Notes under the pieces: model-generated
Seen by the model: only the letters and a program-made list of their open reading frames with translations
Databases searched by the model: none
What the model was told of the DNA's origin: nothing
Assembly: GCF_019578655.1 (NCBI RefSeq)
Contig: NC_063262.1
Span: 14,577,582-14,641,581, forward strand
Source: Ricinus communis
Taxonomy: Eukaryota > Streptophyta > Magnoliopsida > Malpighiales > Euphorbiaceae
DNA length: 64,000 nucleotides
Direction: 5' to 3'
Shown: one piece after another, positions 21,537 to 31,534 of the stretch
How the letters are laid out: each line of letters begins with the position of its first letter
How positions within the stretch are numbered: the first letter of the stretch is position 1
Position numbers and translations under genes: made by a program

Positions 21537-22893
21537 TGATGTGTGCTAAGTCAAGCAAGACTATGACCTAAGGCAGTGTACCTATCAGTGGAGTATAGCT
21601 AACGGCGAGTACCAAGTGTCGTATTCCCCAAAGAACGTGTGAACCTAAATCTACTCAATCTTCTCTGTTATCTAATCACAGAACATAAATGGTGTTGATG
21701 AATAATTTCTAAATTAATAATAGCTACTCTAATTGTTGTCGAACTACGTATACTAGGGAATGATTAATTCAAGTAAAAGAATAACCCTTTGGGAATTCTT
21801 GTCTCTAAGGAATGGAAACTAAGGGTGGAATTGATTGATTGAATCCAATTTCCGTGGGAAAGTCTCTACACAATTAATGCCTTTCTTAAGGACACTAACA
21901 TCTTAACTTAGATTAATTAGGTTGAAATCTCTTCCTAACTCTAATTACCCAAATTAGCATTATGTACCATTTAACACTATTGAGAGTTGTTAATTCTCAA
22001 TCCGGTAGAACGAAAACCCTATCTCTAGGTGAATTCAATTCTAGGTTGTAACGGACAATCCAAACCTAAACGTCTTTCTCAAGATCATTCAAATTTTAAA
22101 AATCATTCAACAAGATATGAAGAACAAATCAACAGGGCCTTTGTATGGGCCGCGGCCTTTGGAATGGGTTAATAAGCTTAGCTAATCATGTTCATAATCA
22201 CAACCAATAAGAATTCAATTACAAAAAATGAGTAAAGGTAGAGGAACCCAATACACCCTTGGATGAGAGTGAACAGCTCCAATTCCTCGTGCCCAATTTT
22301 GGATCGATTCTTGTTCCTCTTACTAGGATTGAAACCAATCGACAATCCTCGCCAATCTTTGATCTTCGAAGAGAATCCAAGTGAAACCTTGATCCAAGTC
22401 TCCTTTTCTCTTAGTTTCAACTCAGAAAACCCTTAGACAAGGAAAAAGATGAGTTTTGGACGTTGTAACCCTAGCCGCCTCCTTTCCCCCTATTGCCTCA
22501 AACACGGCCGTGTCCCTGGCCGTGTTACTGACACGGGCTGTGTTCCTAGCCGTGTTACTCTCTGTGGCCGTGCTCCATAAGATCTACTTCTTCTTTGATG
22601 ACCAAAACGGCCGTGTTGGGAACACGGCCTGTGTTTGTGACCGTGCTGAGAACACGGCCAGTGTTGATACCAACATGGCCATGTTCAGCTTCCTCATGCT
22701 CGTACTTAGCTCGTTTCAGCAGCTTTGACATCCAATTATGCTCCAATTCTTTCCTTTTTCATTCTTTGACTTCTTTTGGACCTAATGCACACAAACATAC
22801 GCATAGGGTGAGTGTTGGTACCGATTCACATCCAAATATCCATAAAATCGATCTTAAAAACCCCATTTAGATGTGTGTATTTTACGCACATCA
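21537..22893 (-). repeat. 3' LTR of the host Athila-type element
   Basis: 1357 bp, TGATGTGTGCTAAG...ACGCACATCA on the plus strand, ending next to the PPT. Its first 125 bases recur at 62505-62664 beside the PBS, which pairs the two LTRs. It contains a cluster of CACGGCCGTG-type palindromes at about 22500-22690 and a 28-bp EPRV-like scrap (22138-22165). Confidence 0.9.
22138..22165 (-). other. 28-bp EPRV-like scrap in the Athila LTR
   Basis: 27 of 28 bases match the EPRV polyprotein region near 56672-56699 (reverse complement), and 26 of 28 match copy A at about 12691-12718. The second LTR lacks this region, so I cannot show directly that it is an insertion. Confidence 0.6.
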
Positions 22894-22933
22894 AATAACC
22901 CCACACTTAGCTCATTGCTTGTCCTCAAGCAAT
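22894..22933 (-). promoter_or_regulatory. 3' polypurine tract region of host Athila-type element
   Basis: On the minus strand, a GAGGACAAGCAATGAGC-type block followed by AAGTGTGGGG directly precedes the LTR start. The equivalent position of the element at 38427-44533 (39836-39876) has the same block. This is the plus-strand DNA priming site. Confidence 0.8.
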
Positions 22934-23182
22934 CAAAAGTAAAATAAGGAAAATAAACCACTAAGGAACAATACTTAAACTGACAGACAAGAAAAGAAGC
23001 AATCAATTCAAGTATCACAACCAAGATGCCAATAATTCACACAATACTGTCTCAACAAAATTATTCAGAAACAACTCCTCACCAGAGGGTAGTGTTTAAT
23101 CGCTCCATGTATCAACTACTGCCTTACTTATTATATGTTTGCTCTTAAATCCTACTTCTACCACTTATGGAGAGTTAACAAC
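22934..23182 (-). other. Athila 3' untranslated segment
   Basis: About 250 bases of non-coding element sequence between the PPT and the insertion at 23183. The last five bases, ACAAC (23178-23182), are the left TSD of that insertion. Nothing else recognised. Confidence 0.7.
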
Positions 23183-24004
23183 TGATATGAATCAAGGCTG
23201 CCATGAGATTACATTGCAAAGGCATGAACCAAAAGGTCCAAAATGGAAATGCAACTCATGCATGAAAACAAGAGTCCAACCTTATAATGAAGCATTTAGA
23301 CCATTTTGAAGAATAAAAGCCATTCGGCTATGATTAGGCCTTTGAGCTTAATTCATATTTATATGGGTTCTTATCTTTTGGGTTTTAGCTTAAGTAATTA
23401 TTTTAGTTTATTTTTATTTAATTAAGGATTATTTTATTAGGTGTGAGTTATATGTGTGGTGTATGGAGTTACAAATGAGTGCACATGTTTAGTTGTCATT
23501 TGGGGAGTTACAAAATGAGGGCCATCAATGTAAAAAACAGCCATTTTTAATGAGTTTTAAGGGGAATTAAAGGGAAAACGTGGGGAAGCTTAAAAGATAT
23601 CTATTTAGGTTTCTTTGTCTTATTTTGGCTATAAATATCAAAGCCAAATTCATTTGTAAAGAATAGAATTTTGAATGATAATCTTTGTTTGCTCTTTGTG
23701 AGTGTTTTTGCTTAAGTTCTTGCATGAACTTTGAACTTATCAAACTATTTTTAGTTTGTGGCGTTCTCTAACCAAAATCTTATGTTTGATTCTTAACTTA
23801 TCAAATCATACTTGGTTTGTGGCGTTTGGAGTTGAATTCAAGTGCTAGTTTCATTGTTGGAACTAGTTTTTTTCCTAACTTCACTTGAGGAGATCCTTGG
23901 GTTTTGGAATCATCTTGATTGGAGGGTGTTTTCTTGCATTCCATATGTATCATAACTCATTAGTTATTGGGGTGTGTGGTTGCTAAGATGATGATTTCCT
24001 ATCA
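23183..24004 (+). repeat. 5' LTR of short LTR element copy 2
   Basis: 822 bp, TGATATGAATC...TCCTATCA. TATAAATA at 23630-23637 sets the likely U3/R border near 23660-23670. It differs from the 3' LTR by a 13-bp and a 1-bp indel and a few substitutions, so the insertion is fairly young. Confidence 0.95.
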
Positions 24005-24006
24005 TT

Positions 24007-24018
24007 TGGTATCAGAGC
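24007..24018 (+). promoter_or_regulatory. Primer-binding site, tRNA-Met type
   Basis: TGGTATCAGAGC two bases after the 5' LTR, as in copy 1 and in gypsy-1/-2. Confidence 0.9.
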
Positions 24019-24130
24019 TTGCTTCAAGTTGAGGTTTGCTTTATCTTTGTTTTTTTTGTGTTATTAAAGTTTCTCATCTTCTCTACTTTTTTCTTAGTGT
24101 CGAAATCTTCGTTATCAATCTTATGATAAG

Positions 24131-24838
24131 ATGTGGGGTCAAAGAAATGATTGTTATGAAGACTGTAGACAAAATTTTTATTCTTCTAAATCTAAACCTA
24201 AGAGGTTAGATAGACAACCAAGTCTAGTATTTGTTGATGAATTGTCCAAGGAGAACAGAGCTTTAAGAATCGGTCTTGAAGCATTTAAGCATGAGCTTGA
24301 AGAGTTCAAGATGTTGACTAATAGCTTTCTTAAGCATCTTAAAGATAAAGCCGATTCTAAGCCATCATTGAAGACTAACATCGATGATGTAAAGGAGGTA
24401 AATTGCTCTACTGAAGTCAATGTAGATTTTGAAGACTTGATAATTGGAGATGGCAAGAAAGACAATGACTTGTTACCTTCAAATGAATTCAATAATGAAG
24501 AGTTTGTCGCTGATGGAGAGGCAATGGTTCAGTTAGTGAAGAATGAAAGAGTTTTGCTTGATAAAACCGAGACTTTTGAGCATGTTGAATTTATTGGTAC
24601 TGAAAATATTATTTGTTCTAAAATTCCTCTAATCACTATTGTGAAGGAATTGCAGGTTGAAGATGGCATTCCATTATCGTTTGAGATTATATGTTTATTT
24701 CTTTCGCAATATTTGGGCAAAATTCGAGGACGAATTTTATTTCAAGAAAGGGGGAATGATATGAATCAAGGCTGCCATGAGATACATTGCAAAGGCATGA
24801 ACCAAAAGGTCCAAAATGGAAATGCAACTCATGCATGA
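24131..24838 (+). CDS. Unknown ORF of short LTR element, copy 2 (235 aa)
   Basis: Same protein as at 4840-5592, starting at the same ATG, with no difference that I can see over the first 220 or so residues. A one-base deletion in the LTR-encoded part (near 24783) changes the last residues and shortens the product from 250 to 235. The ORF fills most of the 752-bp internal region. The helical Leu/Lys/Glu-rich block and the acidic middle are unchanged. No replication enzyme is present, so replication must depend on another element; gypsy-3 shares the LTR R/U5 and PBS and is the best candidate partner. Confidence 0.7.
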   Translation: MWGQRNDCYEDCRQNFYSSKSKPKRLDRQPSLVFVDELSKENRALRIGLEAFKHELEEFKMLTNSFLKHLKDKADSKPSLKTNIDDVKEVNCSTEVNVDFEDLIIGDGKKDNDLLPSNEFNNEEFVADGEAMVQLVKNERVLLDKTETFEHVEFIGTENIICSKIPLITIVKELQVEDGIPLSFEIICLFLSQYLGKIRGRILFQERGNDMNQGCHEIHCKGMNQKVQNGNATHA

Positions 24839-25564
24839 AAACAAGAGTCCAACCTTATAATGAAGCATTTAGACCATTTTGAAGAATAAAAGCCATTCGG
24901 CTATGATTAGGCCTTTGAGCTTAATTCATATTTATATGGGTTCTTATCTTTTGGGTTTTAGCTTAAGTAATTATTTTAGTTTATTTTTATTTAATTAAGG
25001 ATTATTTTATTAGGTGTGAGTTATATGTGTGGTGTATGGAGTTACAAATGAGTGCACATGTTTAGTTGTCATTTGGGGAGTTACAAAATGAGGGCCATCA
25101 ATGTAAAAAACAGCCATTTTTAATGAGTTTTAAGGGGAATTAAAGGGAAAACGTGGGGAAGCTTAAAAGATATCTATTTAGGTTTCTTTGTCTTATTTTG
25201 GCTATAAATATCAAAGCCAAATTCATTTGTAAAGAATAGAATTTTGAATGATAATCTTTGTTTGCTCTTTGTGAGTGTTTTTGATGAACTTTGAACTTAT
25301 CAAACTATTTTTAGTTTGTGGCGTTCTCTAACCAAAATCTTATGTTTGATTCTTAACTTATCAAATCATACTTGGTTTGTGGCGTTTGGAGTTGAATTCA
25401 AGTGCTAGTTTCATTGTTGGAACTAGTTTTTTTCCTAACTTCACTTGACGAGATCCTTGGGTTTTGGAATCATCTTGATTGGAGGGTGTTTTCTTGCATT
25501 CCATATGTATCATAACTCATTAGTTATTGGGGTGTGTGGTTGCTAAGATGATGATTTCCTATCA
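24757..25564 (+). repeat. 3' LTR of short LTR element copy 2
   Basis: 808 bp, preceded by the purine tract AAGAAAGGGGGAA (24744-24756). A 13-bp deletion lies near 25284. Bases after 25564 do not repeat the left TSD. Confidence 0.9.
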
Positions 25565-25568
25565 TTTT

Positions 25569-26059
25569 AAAAATTCTATTCTTTACAAATGAATTTGGCT
25601 TTGATATTTATAGCCAAAATAAGACAAAGAAACCTAAATAGATATCTTTTAAGCTTCCCCACGTTTTCCCTTTAATTCCCCTTAAAACTCATTAAAAATG
25701 GCTGTTTTTTACATTGATGGCCCTCATTTTGTAACTCCCCAAATGACAACTAAACATGTGCACTCATTTGTAACTCCATACACCACACATATAACTCACA
25801 CCTAATAAAATAATCCTTAATTAAATAAAAATAAACTAAAATAATTACTTAAGCTAAAACCCAAAAGATAAGAACCCATATAAATATGAATTAAGCTCAA
25901 AGGCCTAATCATAGCCGAATGGCTTTTATTCTTCAAAATGGTCTAAATGCTTCATTATAAGGTTGGACTCTTGTTTTCATGCATGAGTTGCATTTCCATT
26001 TTGGACCTTTTGGTTCATGCCTTTGCAATGTAATCTCATGGCAGCCTTGATTCATATCA
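25569..26059 (-). repeat. Inverted U3 copy attached to the 3' LTR
   Basis: About 491 bp, reverse complement of the first part of the LTR from its TGATATG terminus to the sequence about 30 bases after the TATA box. It therefore corresponds to U3 and stops at or near the expected transcription start. It ends at TCATATCA, then the right TSD ACAAC. Confidence 0.9.
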
Positions 26060-26064
26060 ACAAC

Positions 26065-27164
26065 CATGTCAAGAGGTCTTTATAAGGGTTGTAATGGGGA
26101 TTAGGTAGGGGTAGGTAAATTTGGTCAGAGTTGAACCTATGGTGTTCTGCAATGAAATACATGACCTGCACACAAGCCACAAAAATTATAAGGGATAAAC
26201 AATGAACAGTAGTCCAAGGTGGGAAATAGGAATCAAGTCCAAATGTTTGGCTCACTTACTTTCTTTCTTTTCATCACCTTTCCCTCTTATTCTTCTATTT
26301 CTATATTTTTCTTTTTTTCTTTTTTTTTTCTTTTTTTTTTCCATAAGGGAAGAACATTCACATAATAGAGTGAATTTCTTTCTGGATTGAAGTAAGCTGC
26401 TACAAGATTCCAAAGCTATTCCCAAGATAAAAATTCCCAATACAACAACTCATGTGCAAAATCATAACCCAAAGCAGAATAAAACTAAGTGGCAATGAAA
26501 TATGATAGAAAACGGTGAAAGAGGGGGTTATCTACAGAATCAATAAACAAATGAAGGCTATTTGGCTAGAATGAAAAACCTAAGTGCCTCTATCATACCA
26601 AAGTATCAAACTCTCCTTGTGGCCCTCATAAGCATTACCGAGCAAGTTCTAAAAGTAAAGACAGTACTTGGCACTCTCAAGAAGAAATAAATACAAGCTT
26701 ATAAAGTGTATGCTTACAATTTAGGCTCAATTTCTCACAAGTGTGCTTTTGAGTAGGTTTCAAACAAAAATCATCAAAACAGAATTAAATAAACCAAAGT
26801 AACTTAGTGCAAAACTCAAACTAATTATCTTACACTCTTCCGCAAAACTCAACACTATCGGTTTTACCCGATCACATGGACATAAACAGGATTTCAAAAT
26901 CAAGTCAACAGTAAGAGCATCGAAACAAAGTGAAAATTTTTTAAAATTTTACAAAAAATTGCACAAAGAATAAACAAATAACTGAGATGGAATAAATGAA
27001 ATGTGATATATACACTAGAAACGGATCTGAATTTCATATACAAAATAATAGAACATGAAAGCAAGTATATATTGATATCACCACCCCACACTTGAAGGAC
27101 ACAATGTCCTTAGTGTACAAAATATATGAAATGAAAAAGGAAAAAGAAACTAATACTGCCCTGA
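26065..27164 (-). other. Athila 3' non-coding region
   Basis: About 1.1 kb between the extra ORF and the PPT side. It contains a long pyrimidine tract (26309-26341; polypurine on the element strand) and, at 27083-27120, a second AAGTGTGGGG-type block preceded by GGACATTGTGTCCTTC on the element strand. Both have counterparts at 40441-40482 and 41343-41380 in the gag-only element. No supported gene. Confidence 0.7.
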
Positions 27165-28182
27165 TTATGGCTCTGGAGTGAAAAGAGGTGCATCAGCAGG
27201 TATATCAGGGCGTTGGCTGGTCTGTGGTGGAGGAGTGACTGCTCTATGAGGATCGAAAGTAGTGTCACATGCAGGAGCTGGTGGATCAGCAGGAGGGTGC
27301 TCAGTCGAAGAGGGAGGGCCAGCTGGATCATCCGCTAGAGGGATGTCAAAATGGCTCTGCTCTGGAACCCGGCTCTGTGGACAGGCAGGTGCAAAGTCTG
27401 TAGCAAAAATATCATCAAACATGTCATTGGCCATAGAGGCCTCTAACCTACCTCCCTGCTCAATCAGGGCCTAAAGCATAGCCCTCTGCCTCTCAAACTG
27501 AGCCATCATCTGGCTCTGAACCTCAGCCTGACGCTGTAAAAGATCCTGTTGAAAAGCCTCTTATCGAATGAAATGCTACTGTTGCTCCTCTGCCAACCTC
27601 TGCACTCTAAGCTGCAGCTCTCTAAACTCAATTGGGGAGACTCCTAAAACAGCTGAAGAAGACCCAGAAGGAGTTGAAGTAGACGGTCTAGAGGAAGACT
27701 CCGGAATATCAGAAGAAGGTGGGACATCCTGTGTACCATGGGTTCGTGGGGCAGGTCGCTCCTCTCTGAGTGCTACCAAGAGAGCATTCCTCAGTCTATA
27801 CTCTGGTCCTAGCGGACTCTGCCTACGAGTCACCATCCCCATACTAACCATTTGGGGAAGTCCCAACGTCTCCATCACCCCCAGCTCTGTCAAATGTGGT
27901 ATTGCTTCCTCCAAAACTCCTAAACTTCTAGCCAGTCGAGTGATGTAAGTCCCAAAACAGAAAAATACCTTCTTTGAGTTGTTGCAGAAGGCACTGATCT
28001 GTCTGGCCAATAAGTACCCCATGTCGGTGGTCTTTAGTGCATGTTGTAAAGTATAAACAGGTCCGGCTGGGTAACTACACCACCGCTATCTCCTCTCCCA
28101 ATGATGGTCCTAGCCAGCAATGCATGCAAGTAACGCAGTCCCTCAGGCAAGTTAGATGCCTTGGACTAGCTGGCACTGTATC
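27165..28182 (-). pseudogene. Extra ORF of Athila element, C-terminal half
   Basis: Frames at 27576-28022 (148 aa) and 27165-27434 (89 aa) cover the distal part of an ORF lying downstream of integrase. The proximal part is at 35085-35677 on the other side of gypsy-1. The first segment has a helical region followed by a Pro/Ser/Thr-rich low-complexity stretch and a Leu/Arg/Glu-rich helix; the second is Pro/Asp-rich. Stops near 27470 and 27560 break it. By position this is the Athila/Tat accessory (env-position) ORF, related to plant transposon ORF1-like proteins; biochemical role unknown. Confidence 0.6.
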
Positions 28183-29106
28183 TGATACGAACTCGAACCG
28201 GATACGTTCAAACACCAAGATAAGTAATGGTGAGAAAATCAAACTGATAAACGCTCTCCCTATTTAAGAGGAAGCACCCTTACCAATAAGTTCGAATTTG
28301 TCGCCCCAAGATCTAACTTGAAAGTTTGCAATTGATTATGGAACTAACAAACTTAGCAATAGAACTACTAAGCCCTTTAGTTATAAATAGATGAAGAATG
28401 TTCAAACAACTCAAGAAACTAATAAAAAGTTAATTGATTGATCAAACATGTAGATGTGAAACTAAATCAAACAAGTTAATTTAATCTCAAGAAATTCAAT
28501 AAGGAACACCTTAAGGAATAAGAGTTAACAACTCAAATTAAACTTCATTCAGAAATGTATATTGATCTTATGTGCTTTAGCCGAAATACATAGCTCTATT
28601 TATAGAGTTTTGAAATGATTCTAACCCTAAAAAGGACTAAGAGATAAGCAATAAAGAATCAAACCCTAAAAGACTTCTAATGTGCGGCTGCCTCCTTCTC
28701 TAAGCATAAGTGGTGGCTGCCCTAGGGTTAGGTGAGACCTCCAATGCTTCTAGAAACCCTAATGTGCGGCCCAATGCTTAGGGTGCGGCCCAATGCTTCT
28801 AGAAACCCTAATGTGCGGCCCAATGCTTCTAGAAACCCTAGGAAAGCCTGTTGACTTTGATCCCTGATCTTTGACCTTGACCTTGTTCCATGACCAGAAG
28901 TTTAAGCTTCATTAATAGCAATTAATGTCACTATCTTCAAGGCATTGTTATCTTCATTAAAAGCACCATCATTAGCCATCTTCAAAACATGCTCCAAGTA
29001 AGAATTTAAGGCTTGCTTGAACCTTTTACTCCTTGCTCGTGTCATCGGTCCTCCATAGGCTAGTGGATCCATGCTAGTTGACTTAGATGCATCTTTGGTT
29101 GCATCA
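28183..29106 (-). repeat. 3' LTR of gypsy-1
   Basis: 924 bp, TGATACGAACTC...TTGCATCA on plus. It contains three units of a 30-bp minisatellite of type 'tgcggcccaatgcttctaga' near 28753-28842, and encodes the pol C-terminus (28902-29106). PPT on the minus strand at 29107-29121. Confidence 0.95.
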
Positions 29107-30568
29107 TTCCCCCCCTCTTTGAAAGGATTCGACCTCGAATCAACGCCTTCATCAAAATCAAAAGGAGACAAATCAGCAACATTAAAAGTAGCACTAATAT
29201 TATACTCACCAGGTAAGTCAACTTTGTATGCATTATCGTTGATGCGCTCTATTACTTCAAATGGACCATCACCACGTGGCATCAACTTTGATTTCGGTAG
29301 TAATATTCCATTTCAGTTGGAAAAGTGCACCCAAACCCAATCACCAACTTCAAATACCATCCTTTTGCGGCCCTTATTGCGTTGTTTGGTGATTTGTTCA
29401 TTGCGTCTTTCCAAATTTGCACGCACTTGCTCATGCAACTTCAACACAAATTCAGCCTTCTTTGCACCATCTAAATTCACTTGTTCACTCAAAGGTAAAG
29501 CAATCAAATCTAAAGGACTCAAAGGAATAAAGCCATAAACAATCTCAAATGGGCAAAATTGAGTAGAAGAATGCATACTACGATTATATGCAAATTCAAC
29601 ATGCGGCAAACAATCTTCCCATGTTCTCAAGTTTCCGTTTAACCATGGTCCTAAGTAATTGTGACAAAGTTCTATTTACTACCTCAGTTTGACCATCGGT
29701 TTGGGGATGACATGTAGTAGAAAAAGTAATTTAGTTCCCAGTTTACCCCATAAGGTCTTCCAAAAATAGCTCAAAACTTGGTGTCCCTATCAACGACAAT
29801 AGTTCTAGGCATACCATGTAAACGTACAATTTCTCTAAAGAACAATTCAGCAACATGTTGTGCATCATCGGTTTTCCTACATGCAATAAAGTGTGACATC
29901 TTTGAAAACCTATCCACCACAACAAAAATACTATCATGCCCATGCTTAGACCTAGGTAATCCAAGCACAAAATCCATAGATATGTCAATCCAAGGAGAAT
30001 TAGGTATGGGCAAAGGCATGTATAACCCATTAGGTTGTGATTTAGACTTAGCTTGCTTGCATACAATACAGTTAGCACATAATCTATTCACATCAGATTT
30101 CATTTTAGGCCAATAGAAATGATCATGCAAAACATCTAAAGTCTTTTGAACACCAAAGTGTCCCATCAAACCACCTTCATGTGATTCTCTCACAAGCAAT
30201 TCACGCATAGAACACATAGGAATGCATAAACGTTTTTCTTTGAACAAAAATCCATCATGTCTGTAAAATTTATCAATAGCACCATGTTCACAAGCATGAA
30301 AAATAGAACCAAAATCGTGGTCATCAACATACAAGTCTTTGATATACTCAAAACCAAGCAATTTTGTTTCTAGAGAAGCAAGTAAAGCATACCTTCTAGA
30401 TAGTGCATCGGCAACTACATTTTCTTTACCTTGCTTGTACTTAATGACATAGGGAAATGCTTCAATGAATTCACTCCATTTAGCATGGCGCTTATTCAAC
30501 TTGTTCTGTCCCTTCAAGTGCTTTAATGCTTCATGATCCGTGTGAATCACAAACTCCTTAGGTAGCAA
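28902..30568 (-). pseudogene. gypsy-1 RNase H C-terminus and integrase
   Basis: Frames 29771-30568 (265 aa), 29313-29630 and 28902-29285. The first has the end of RNase H ([10 protein letters not shown]), the integrase zinc region (H-H-C-C around [10 protein letters not shown] and [11 protein letters not shown]) and the first catalytic Asp in [16 protein letters not shown], then stops at a position also broken in gypsy-2. The second holds [15 protein letters not shown] and GDWVWVHF. The last frame passes through the PPT into the LTR and ends with GPMTRARSKRF. Integrase would insert the DNA copy into chromatin. Confidence 0.9.
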
Positions 30569-30793
30569 CTAATGCTGCCAAACATTGAGTGCACGCACAA
30601 GAGCATACAATTCCTTGTCATAAGTTGGATATTTCAAGCTAGCTCCATTCAACTTTTCACTAAAATAGGCTATTGGCTTCCCATCTTGCATTAAAACAGC
30701 TCCAATACCTACACCAGAAGCATCACAATCAATTTCAAAAGTTTTAGAAAAATCCGGGAAGTGAAAGAATGGGAGATGAAGTAAGTTTGTCCT

Positions 30794-31534
30794 TTAGCAT
30801 ATTAAATGCGTTTTCTTGTTGTTCTCCCAATGAAACTTCACGTTCTTCTTTACAAGCTCGTTAAGTGGTGCGGCAAGGGTACTGAAGTCCTTGACAAACC
30901 TCCTATAGAAGCTTGCAAGCCCATGAAAGCTCCTCACATCACTAACATTCTTTGGTGTTGGCCACTCCTTAATTGCTTTTACCTTATCTTCATCGACCTG
31001 AATTCCATTTTTACTAACAACAAAACCAAGAAACACAAGTTTGTTTGTGCAAAAATCACACTTAGCAAGGTTAGCATATAAAGAATTCTCACGCAAAACC
31101 ATCAACACCATCCGAACATGTTCAACATGCTCACTAAAGCTCTTACTATAAATCAAAATATCATCAAAGTATACTACCACAAATTTACTAATATACACAC
31201 GCAAAACATGGTTCATTAGTCTCATAAAAGTACTTGGTGCGTTAGTTAAGCCAAAAGGCATGACCAACCACTCATACAAACCAAATTTAGTTTTGAATGC
31301 TGTTTTCCACTCTTCACCTATATTCATTCTAATTTGGTGATAGCCACTTCTCAAATCAATTTTAGTAAAGATAACACTTCCATGCAATTCATCTAACATA
31401 TCATCTAACCTAGGAATAGGATGACGATATTTAATGGTAATCTTGTTAATTGCACGACAATCAATACACATACGCCAAGACCCATCTTTCTTAGGGTTTA
31501 GGAACAGCACATGGGCTAAGACTTTCCCTAACAT
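30794..31534 (-). pseudogene. gypsy-1 reverse transcriptase
   Basis: 246 residues with [32 protein letters not shown], the [17 protein letters not shown] block and YFDDILIYS, a standard Ty3/gypsy RT palm. It stops at the same place as gypsy-2 because of a shared frameshift before RNase H. The junction with the upstream frame near 31500 lacks about a dozen bases present in gypsy-2 (48197-48210). Confidence 0.9.

Larger units (their letters stand above)
23183..26059 (+). mobile_element. Short LTR element copy 2 with an extra inverted U3 end, TSD ACAAC
   Basis: Structure: 5' LTR 23183-24004, PBS, internal region with the unknown ORF, PPT 24744-24756, 3' LTR 24757-25564, four T residues, then an inverted partial LTR 25569-26059. 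The TSD ACAAC lies at 23178-23182 and 26060-26064, outside the inverted piece and not after the 3' LTR. So the whole composite integrated as one unit, with the same U3 terminus (TGATATGA / TCATATCA) at both ends. The insertion target is the 3' untranslated part of the host Athila element. Confidence 0.9.

Noticed and set aside
22456..22870. Short frames in the Athila LTR rich in Val/Ala/Arg
   Set aside because: They are translations of the CACGGCCGTG palindrome cluster and lack any protein features.
26309..26341. Poly-pyrimidine run as a poly(A) tail of a retroposed gene or SINE/LINE
   Set aside because: The matching tract at 40441-40482 occupies the same place in a related element, so it is an internal part of Athila-type elements.
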